This document shows positions 58,429 to 64,000 of a DNA stretch of 64,000 bases, piece by piece. This stretch comes from Helicobacter cinaedi CCUG 18818 = ATCC BAA-847. GTDB lineage: Bacteria > Campylobacterota > Campylobacteria > Campylobacterales > Helicobacteraceae. The notes under the pieces were generated by a model that was given only the letters and a program-made list of their open reading frames with translations, was not told the DNA's origin and ran no database searches. Made by a program: the position numbers and the translations under genes. Location of the stretch: the NCBI RefSeq assembly GCF_000155475.1, contig NZ_DS990394.1:49031-113030 (forward strand). The letters run 5' to 3'. Position 1 is the first letter of the stretch. Each line of letters begins with the position of its first letter.

Positions 58429-58946
58429 TACGAAATCCTTTTTGTAATAATATTCACATAATCTTCTTTGTTGAGCTGTAGATTCTGACTTTTAGTCAGC
58501 TCATTAAGGAGATTCTCAACACTTTGTTGCACAGCTTTTCTGTGTTCAAATTCAATATTTGCCTCAAGTGAATGCTTTAATATTTCAATGTCTCTCTTGA
58601 TTTGTTCATCATATTTTTGACGAATGAGATATTCCTCCTGTTTAGCAGAACTAACAATTTCCTTAGCCCTTTCTTTACTCTCTTCTAAGCGTTTTTGTAC
58701 GTTTTCTCTTTCTTGCTTGGCTTTATGAAGATTGTCTTGGACTTCTTGCAAACGCGTGGCAATCGTATTTTTCCTTGTTGTAAAAATACCTTTAATAGAG
58801 TCAAAAGCGAAATACCACAAAATTGCCAAAAAGATAACAAAGTTAATAACACGCGGGATAAAATCACTCTCTTCAATACTCGCCGAAGCTAGGAGAAAAG
58901 AGGGAAAAGCTACAAGCAACGCACAACACAAAATTTTTCTCATCAT
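58428..58946 (-). CDS. atpF: ATP synthase b subunit
   Basis: 172 residues. It has a signal-like N-terminus (KILCCALLVAFPSFLLASA), a membrane helix (FIPRVINFVIFLAILWYFAF) and a long charged helix (EVQDNLHKAKQERENVQKRLEESKERAKE). Peripheral stalk subunit with an apparent cleavable leader, a Helicobacter/Campylobacter trait. Confidence 0.93.
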   Translation of the reverse strand: MMRKILCCALLVAFPSFLLASASIEESDFIPRVINFVIFLAILWYFAFDSIKGIFTTRKNTIATRLQEVQDNLHKAKQERENVQKRLEESKERAKEIVSSAKQEEYLIRQKYDEQIKRDIEILKHSLEANIEFEHRKAVQQSVENLLNELTKSQNLQLNKEDYVNIITKRIS

Positions 58947-58953
58947 AATCCTC

Positions 58954-59379
58954 CTAAATTTGCTTAAGCTTTGAATCTAAAGCGAGTTTAAACACTGGGA
59001 GCTGTTCTAGCAATTCCGCGTAAAGCTGTGCCTGTTGATCCTGCAATGCTTGTTTAGATTCAGCTAATTTCTTTTCATTCTCTGCTTTTTTGGCATTAAT
59101 CTTTTCTTCATAAGTAGCCTTTGCTTCTTTTGTGGCTACTTCTAGGATTTGAGCAGCTTCTTTTCTCGCATTTGATAGGATTTGCGTAATCTCTTCATCA
59201 ATGCGTTGGATATCGCCTTTATGACTTTGTGTGCTTGATAAGTCTCGTTCAATAGACGCATCACGATTGCCTATAAAGGTCATCATTGGTTTAAAAAGCC
59301 ATTGATTAAGTAGGTAAATAAGAAGGATAAAAGTAACAAAAACGAGCAACATTAAATATGGATTAAGAGTAATGCTCAT
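58954..59379 (-). CDS. atpF': ATP synthase b' subunit
   Basis: 141 residues. One membrane helix (PYLMLLVFVTFILLIYLLNQWLF) and a long charged helix rich in Ala/Glu/Lys (EAAQILEVATKEAKATYEEKINAKKAEN). It is a second b-type subunit that pairs with AtpF, as in other Campylobacterota. The a and c subunit genes are not in this window, also usual for the group. Confidence 0.93.
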   Translation of the reverse strand: MSITLNPYLMLLVFVTFILLIYLLNQWLFKPMMTFIGNRDASIERDLSSTQSHKGDIQRIDEEITQILSNARKEAAQILEVATKEAKATYEEKINAKKAENEKKLAESKQALQDQQAQLYAELLEQLPVFKLALDSKLKQI

Positions 59380-59460
59380 CTAAACTCCTTGTGGTAAAAA
59401 TTACATCAAAAACTTCAAGCATTCTAACAAGTTAAAATATATTAAACCTTAAAGAATGTA

Positions 59461-60348
59461 TTATTTTGCTATTTTTTTTAACAATGTGGTAATTTCTGCA
59501 TCACTTTTGAAATCTATGCTTAGTTTTGTTGCATTGATACTGCTTTGAATCCCAAGTGATGATAGCTCCATTCTAAGCTCTTCTAGCAAGGATATATCAA
59601 GGCTTTTAGCCTGTCCTTTTGGCTTTGCTTTGCTGATAGAATCTTTGGCTGTGGAATCCTGCCCATTTTTAAGCTTTTTAATCAGTGTTTCGGTATCACG
59701 CACACTTAGTCTTTGCCCTATGATAGAATCTGCCACAAGTTTTTGTTCAGATTCACTCAGTGTAACAAGCATTTTAGCGTGTCCTTGCGTGATTTTCTCT
59801 TCACCTAGCATAGTTTTAACTTCATCGCAGAGCTGCAATAAACGCAGGGTATTTGTGATTTGCGTCCTTGATTTGTTAATGCGTTTTGAAAGCTCTTCGT
59901 GTGTAATATCATACTCTTCAAGCAGCTCTTGATAGGATAGTGCCAATTCAATGGCGTTAAGCTCTTCGCGTTGGATATTTTCAATGATAGCAAGCTCACG
60001 CATTTTCTTTTGCTCAATTTCAGCTACAATTGCTCTTATATTGCTTAGCCCAGCGAGTTTTGATGCACGCAGTCTCCGCTCTCCAGCGATAAGGACATAA
60101 TCACCATCGCCATTATCATACACGACTATGGGCTGCAACAAGCCGTGTTCTTTTATAGATTCTGAAAGCTCTTGAAGAGCCTCTTGGTTGAATGTTTTTC
60201 TAGGCTGGTAGGGATTTGGCTTAATAATATCAATATCAAGATCTAAGACGAGCGATGAGTTATCGCTAAGATTCTGCTCGTAGGCTTCAGCCGTTTCGGC
60301 AAGTATCGCCCCTAAGCCCCTGCCTATTGCTAACTTTTTTTTAGCCAT
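59461..60348 (-). CDS. parB: Chromosome-partitioning protein ParB
   Basis: 295 residues. N-terminal LAIGRGLGAIL, ParB/CTPase box (PNPYQPRKTFNQEALQELSESIKEHGLLQPIVV; GERRLRASKLAG) and a helix-turn-helix region (ITHEELSKRINKSRTQITNTLRLL, ITQGHAKML). It loads on parS as a CTP-dependent clamp. I did not find a consensus parS in this window. It follows parA by 5 bp. Confidence 0.96.
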   Translation of the reverse strand: MAKKKLAIGRGLGAILAETAEAYEQNLSDNSSLVLDLDIDIIKPNPYQPRKTFNQEALQELSESIKEHGLLQPIVVYDNGDGDYVLIAGERRLRASKLAGLSNIRAIVAEIEQKKMRELAIIENIQREELNAIELALSYQELLEEYDITHEELSKRINKSRTQITNTLRLLQLCDEVKTMLGEEKITQGHAKMLVTLSESEQKLVADSIIGQRLSVRDTETLIKKLKNGQDSTAKDSISKAKPKGQAKSLDISLLEELRMELSSLGIQSSINATKLSIDFKSDAEITTLLKKIAK

Positions 60349-60353
60349 TGTTC

Positions 60354-61139
60354 TTATGCTCCTTGCAAGATGGCGCGTGCAAGATTTTCGTATGCCATAC
60401 TTCCATTAGATCGTGCATCATAAAGCATAATAGGCTGGGCAAAGCTAGGCGACTCGGCGAGTTTAACGCTACGAGGGATAATGACAAACTCATCATTATT
60501 TTTGAAAAGCTCTTTGCTGAAATGCTCTTTTAGCTCATCAAAAACCTGCCTTGAAAGATTATGCTGCCCTGAATACATTGTGGGTAAAAAGCCCTTAATA
60601 GTGAGCTTTGGATTAATCGTGTCTTTTAAAAGCTTAATCGTGCTAAGTAGCTGTGATAAGCCCTCAAGTGCGAAAAACTCGCATTGAATTGGCACGATTA
60701 CAGAATCTGCTGCTGCTAAGGCATTCACGGTGAGTGAGCCAAGAGCAGGTGGAGAATCTATAACGATAAAATCATATTGATCTTTGACTTCTTCAATTTT
60801 TTTGCTTAAAAGTAGCTCACGACCTTTTATGCTATTTTTGCTATAAAATTCCTTTTCAATCCCCGCTAACCCGATGTTTGAAGGGGCAAGATCAAGATTT
60901 GGAATCTCTGTCTTAAGAATGATTTTAGAAAGCTTCTTAGATCCGGTAAGAACGTGATAAATATCAGATTCTATCTTGTTGCGTCTAAAGCCAAAGCTTG
61001 TTGTAGCATTTGCTTGTGGATCATAGTCAATCACAAGCACCTTTCTTCCAGCATTTGCGAGAAAAGTAGCAAGATTTACAGCCGTTGTCGTTTTGCCAAC
61101 CCCGCCTTTTTGATTTGCTATAGTAAGGACTTCACACAT
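60354..61139 (-). CDS. parA: Chromosome-partitioning ATPase ParA
   Basis: The start is ATG at 61139 (MCEVLTIANQKGGVGKTTT), six bases after AAAGGAG; an upstream in-frame start would overlap birA's end. About 261 residues. The deviant Walker A KGGVGKTT, switch motifs DYDPQANAT and IVIDSPPALGSLTVNA are typical of Soj-type ParA. It works with ParB to segregate the origin. Confidence 0.97.
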   Translation of the reverse strand: MCEVLTIANQKGGVGKTTTAVNLATFLANAGRKVLVIDYDPQANATTSFGFRRNKIESDIYHVLTGSKKLSKIILKTEIPNLDLAPSNIGLAGIEKEFYSKNSIKGRELLLSKKIEEVKDQYDFIVIDSPPALGSLTVNALAAADSVIVPIQCEFFALEGLSQLLSTIKLLKDTINPKLTIKGFLPTMYSGQHNLSRQVFDELKEHFSKELFKNNDEFVIIPRSVKLAESPSFAQPIMLYDARSNGSMAYENLARAILQGA

Positions 61140-61149
61140 AGTATCTCCT

Positions 61150-61824
61150 TTATCGTAAGCTATAAATTCTTTCTCCATTCACACTCAAAGAGCCATCATT
61201 ATTTAATATGGCATCTTTCAAACAAAGGCGTTGGTTGCGAAAATGAAAAGAGAAAGAATTATTTTTGTGAAATTCTAGCTTATAAATACTAAAAATCTGC
61301 TTCCACGATGTAAAATTTACAAAGCTTTCAAAAAAATCATTCAAAAGGTCCTGTGGCTTGAGCTTTTGGCTTATATGAGATTCTAAATTGGCGTAGTCTT
61401 GGGAGATGAGATTTATTCCCATACCACACACAATATTATCCCGCACTTTTTGGGTAAGAATCCCGCCAATTTTTTGCCTATCTATATACAAATCATTTGG
61501 GTATTTGAGCCATACCTGTGAGCCTAGGGAGCGTAAGAATTGCTGCATAATCACGCCAAAAAAAATGGAGCTAGATTCTATTTTTAAATCATTTGGAAGC
61601 ATTTTAGTCTCTAAAGCAAAGGAAAACATTAAGCTAGATTCTACATTGCTCCATTGATTGCCCCTGCTGCCAATGCCCTGTGTTTGCGTTGTTGCGTGGA
61701 TACAAAAGGGGCTATGCAAAGTGCCATTTTTGATAGAATCTAGTGCGTATTGTTGCGTTGAAAGCAGTGTATCAAAATGATACATTTGAGCTTTGAGCTT
61801 TTGGAGTGTGTGAGAATCTAGCAT
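61150..61824 (-). CDS. birA: Biotin--protein ligase BirA
   Basis: 224 residues, the short form without the DNA-binding repressor domain. Signatures: ATTQTQGIGSRGNQW near 44 (biotinyl-AMP loop), VWLKYPNDLYIDRQKIGGIL near 105 and CGMGINLIS near 133. It biotinylates acetyl-CoA carboxylase BCCP. Its start overlaps the fmt stop by 7 bases. Confidence 0.94.
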   Translation of the reverse strand: MLDSHTLQKLKAQMYHFDTLLSTQQYALDSIKNGTLHSPFCIHATTQTQGIGSRGNQWSNVESSLMFSFALETKMLPNDLKIESSSIFFGVIMQQFLRSLGSQVWLKYPNDLYIDRQKIGGILTQKVRDNIVCGMGINLISQDYANLESHISQKLKPQDLLNDFFESFVNFTSWKQIFSIYKLEFHKNNSFSFHFRNQRLCLKDAILNNDGSLSVNGERIYSLR

Positions 61825-62741
61825 AATATATCGCCGATTTTAAGCCGTTTGCCATTGATATAAAGTGGGGCTGGGATTTTAGCCTTGCCCTCCTGCTGTA
61901 AAAAGCCAATACGCAAACTCCCCATTAAGCAGCCAACTATAATAGATTGAGAATCTATGCTTAGAATCTCGCCTTGTTTGTGTGATTGCGTGGATTCCAC
62001 CAAATGTAAATCAAAAAGCTTCAGTGTGTAGCCACTCTCGCTTTGGATAAAGATATGGGGCCACTCGCAATAGGCTAAATACGCATAATACACACTTTTA
62101 GCATTTTCTAGCTCTACTTTGCCACAAGATTTTACAATCTTCCCACAATAGCTTGAATCTAAGTCATATTGCTTAAGGGGTTTAATCTCATTAAAATGCT
62201 TGAGCGTATGTATGGCGAGTTTTGCCCCAAGGTGGGAAAGCTGCTCGCATAAAAGAGTGAAGTTTTGCTCTGTGTTAGCAAGGTAAGAAAAGCCTAGAAT
62301 TTCCCCACTATCAAGCTGCAGATTCATTTTCATAGCCGTTATACCAAAAAAATTAGGCTGACTTAAAAGCATTTGCTGAATTGGGCTAGCCCCCCGCCAT
62401 TGCGGCAGAAGCGAGGCGTGGATATTCACACAAGGGGCAATGTCTAAAAACGCCTGTGGCAGAATCTTCCCATACGCCACGACCAAAATCATATCGGGCT
62501 TTAAATCACGGATAGATTCTATAAAGGCAGAATCTATACTGCTAGGTTGTAGGATTTGTATATGTTGTAAATTTTTTTGGGTAAGCATTTCTTTGGTATG
62601 TGGGGCTTTTAGCTCCCCTTTGCGTCCAAAGGGCTTATCGGGCTGACAGATAAGGGCTAGGATTTCAAAACTAGAATCCTCAAGCATGGGTGTAAAAATC
62701 GCACTCGCAAAGCTTGGTGTCCCAGCAAGGATAACTCTCAT
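61818..62741 (-). CDS. fmt: Methionyl-tRNA formyltransferase
   Basis: 307 residues. VILAGTPSFASAIFTPML at the start, the catalytic region VVAYGKILPQAFLDIAPCVNIHASLLPQWRGASPIQQ (about 85-125) and the C-terminal domain with YINGKRLKIGDILC. It formylates initiator Met-tRNA. It lies between proB and birA as in Campylobacter. Confidence 0.97.
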   Translation of the reverse strand: MRVILAGTPSFASAIFTPMLEDSSFEILALICQPDKPFGRKGELKAPHTKEMLTQKNLQHIQILQPSSIDSAFIESIRDLKPDMILVVAYGKILPQAFLDIAPCVNIHASLLPQWRGASPIQQMLLSQPNFFGITAMKMNLQLDSGEILGFSYLANTEQNFTLLCEQLSHLGAKLAIHTLKHFNEIKPLKQYDLDSSYCGKIVKSCGKVELENAKSVYYAYLAYCEWPHIFIQSESGYTLKLFDLHLVESTQSHKQGEILSIDSQSIIVGCLMGSLRIGFLQQEGKAKIPAPLYINGKRLKIGDILC

Positions 62742-62742
62742 T

Positions 62743-63563
62743 TTACGCCTTTTGCTTGAGTGATTTGGGGGTGTCTAATTCTTGTAGTCCTTTAGAATCT
62801 ATAGGACAAAAGAGTGTGCCAGAATCTTGGGTGTTATGTAAAAGGAAGTTTTTTAGCACATCAAGCTTTCTTCCGTGGCTTAGGAACATCATACAATGGC
62901 GTTGCAGTAAAAAGTCCGCTGCCATAAGCTTAGTAACAATCCCGCCGGTGGCAAAGCTACTATGTGGCGTATGGGATTGATTTAACGCATTTTGGGGGAT
63001 TGTATGTACTTGAGAGAGAAGCTTGGCGGTAGAATCTGTATGTGGATTCTTATCAAAATAGCCATCAATATCACTTAGAATGGCTAAAAGCTTCGCTCCA
63101 AAATAATACGCCGCGTGTGCGCTTAGCCTGTCGTTATCGCCAAAGATAATCTCGCTTGTGGCAATGGCGTCATTTTCATTAATGATAGGCAGAGCGTTGT
63201 TAGCTAGAAGTGCGTCAATGGTATTTCTCGCAAAGGCGGTGCTTTTACGAGAATCAAAGTCGTGTCCGGCTAAGAGAATTTGAGCTGTTGGAATGTCAAA
63301 TTGAGCAAAAGCTTTGCGGTAAGATTCCATAAGCAAGGGCTGCCCGATACTTGCAAGGGCTTGTTTATTTTGCAATGTGCTTTTATCAATCTGCACTCGT
63401 GTATAGCCACTTGCCACCGCCCCAGAGCTTACTAAAATCACATCAAAATGGGTTTTAATATCGCTTATTACCTTTGCTAAGGCATTAATCTGTCCTTCAT
63501 CAATCATCTCGCCATTGCAGAGATTTGAGCTACCTATTTTTTAACAATTCTTGGTTTATGCAT
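62743..63563 (-). pseudogene. proB: Glutamate 5-kinase ProB, frameshifted at an A6 run
   Basis: The main frame starts only at MIDEGQINALAKV (ATG 63507), but the family N-terminus lies upstream in two frames. ATG at 63563 behind AGGAG reads MHKPRIVKK and stops at TAG; one more A in the A6 run (63537-63542 on the plus strand T6) would give KKIGSSNLCNGEMIDEGQ and a normal protein. Downstream parts are intact: VILVSSGAVASGY, QALASIGQPLL, IINENDAI, FGDNDRLSAHAAYYFGA and FATGGIVTKLMAAD. The nucleotide-binding GSS loop is lost in the short form. It may be a real mutation, a slippage switch or a sequencing error. Confidence 0.8.
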
Positions 63564-63576
63564 AAGGCTAAAACTC

Positions 63577-64000
63577 CTAGTTTCTTGAAAGATAGTGTTG
63601 ATACACGCTTTGGATTCCTTCCTTTAAATGGATTTTTGGCTTCCAGCCTATAGCGTTGAGCTTACTTGAATCCATAAGCTTTTGATAAGTACCATCAGGC
63701 TTACTCTTATCAAACACAAGCTCCCCTTCAAAGCCTACAATCTCTTTAATAAGATTTACAAGTTCAGCGATACTCACATCACTGCCATAGCCGACATTAA
63801 GATGTGTATTGCGGATTTCATTTGGACAAATCTCATTGTGATGTGTAATACAATCTTTAAAGCTAAGATTGTTCATTACAAACACACAGGCTTCAGCCAT
63901 ATCATTTACATGTAGTAGCTCTCTGCGTGGATTCCCACTGCCCCATATTGCCACACTTTTTTCAGTGATACCATAGGTTTGCAAAAAGGCTTGTAGTTCC
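63577..64000 (-). CDS. fcl: GDP-L-fucose synthase, 3' part
   Basis: The frame is open to the right edge; about 141 residues of the C-terminal part are visible. VAIWGSGNPRRELLHVNDMAEACVFVM, LNVGYGSDVSIAELVNLIKEIVGF and PDGTYQKLMDSSKLNAIGWKPKI are characteristic of WcaG/Fcl, which makes GDP-L-fucose from GDP-4-keto-6-deoxymannose. In Helicobacter this supplies fucose for O-antigen. The catalytic Ser-Tyr-Lys region lies outside the window. Confidence 0.92.
   Translation of the reverse strand, partial: ELQAFLQTYGITEKSVAIWGSGNPRRELLHVNDMAEACVFVMNNLSFKDCITHHNEICPNEIRNTHLNVGYGSDVSIAELVNLIKEIVGFEGELVFDKSKPDGTYQKLMDSSKLNAIGWKPKIHLKEGIQSVYQHYLSRN

Noticed and set aside
59461-61139. A parS site near parAB
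   Set aside because: I looked for a TGTTNCACGTGAAACA-like palindrome near parAB and found none with convincing match.

Overview
The window reads as an A+T-rich chromosome segment from a Helicobacter, most likely an enterohepatic rather than a gastric species. This rests on protein content and gene order: parA-parB-atpF'-atpFHAGDC-tolQRAB-pal, tatB-tatC-queA-rsmG, thrS-infC-rpmI-rplT and murB-fliQ are in Campylobacterota arrangement. HisIE, CheR and a receiver-less CheB are present, which H. pylori lacks. Long poly-G/C tracts sit in surface-glycan genes, as is usual for phase variation in this group. I do not name a species.

Layout. 1-4.2 kb: end of an unknown gene and a large SF1 (Dna2/UPF1-like) helicase gene broken by about eight frameshifts. 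4.2-8.4 kb, minus strand: a surface-glycan island (two GT-B glycosyltransferases, a SAM methyltransferase, a broken cupin/methyltransferase chimera) with three poly-C tracts. 8.4-28.9 kb: core genes (prs, der, hisIE, ilvE, an ABC-F protein, ftsK, htrA, cheR-cheB) and an Eis-like acetyltransferase. 29-29.8 kb: tRNA-Asn and tRNA-Ser flank a gene-poor stretch with ORF remnants. 29.8-43.2 kb: rsmG, queA, tatC-tatB, serS, a TPR protein, a phosphoesterase, the rplT-rpmI-infC-thrS cluster, frr and secG. 43.3-47.5 kb: a three-gene cassette resembling phage gtr O-antigen modification modules, with its first gene out of frame at a G11 tract. 47.5-61.1 kb: murB, fliQ, tRNA-Sec, slyD, the Tol-Pal system, seven F1Fo ATP synthase genes, parB and parA. 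61.1-64 kb: birA, fmt, a proB broken at an A6 run, and the end of a GDP-L-fucose synthase gene running off the edge.

Main observations. (1) The 519-bp gap between tatB and serS holds a 23-codon hydrophobic peptide ORF with a near-ideal ribosome-binding site. A TTGACT-17-TATAAT promoter on the opposite strand lies inside the ORF, and complementary elements lie at the two ends of the predicted mRNA. This is the architecture of an AapA/IsoA-like type I toxin-antitoxin locus with a peptide I do not recognise. (2) The 7-mer AGAATCT/AGATTCT is very frequent in the core (34 copies by hand in about 7 kb) and much rarer in the first 4 kb. It forms inverted-pair hairpins between genes, as uptake sequences do in Haemophilus and Neisseria. 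(3) The poly-G tracts sit where a one-base slip would change stop codons, create a methyltransferase-glycosyltransferase fusion, or couple and uncouple translation of the next gene. (4) Two copies of a short palindromic element are inserted in frame in neighbouring genes of the gtr-like cassette.
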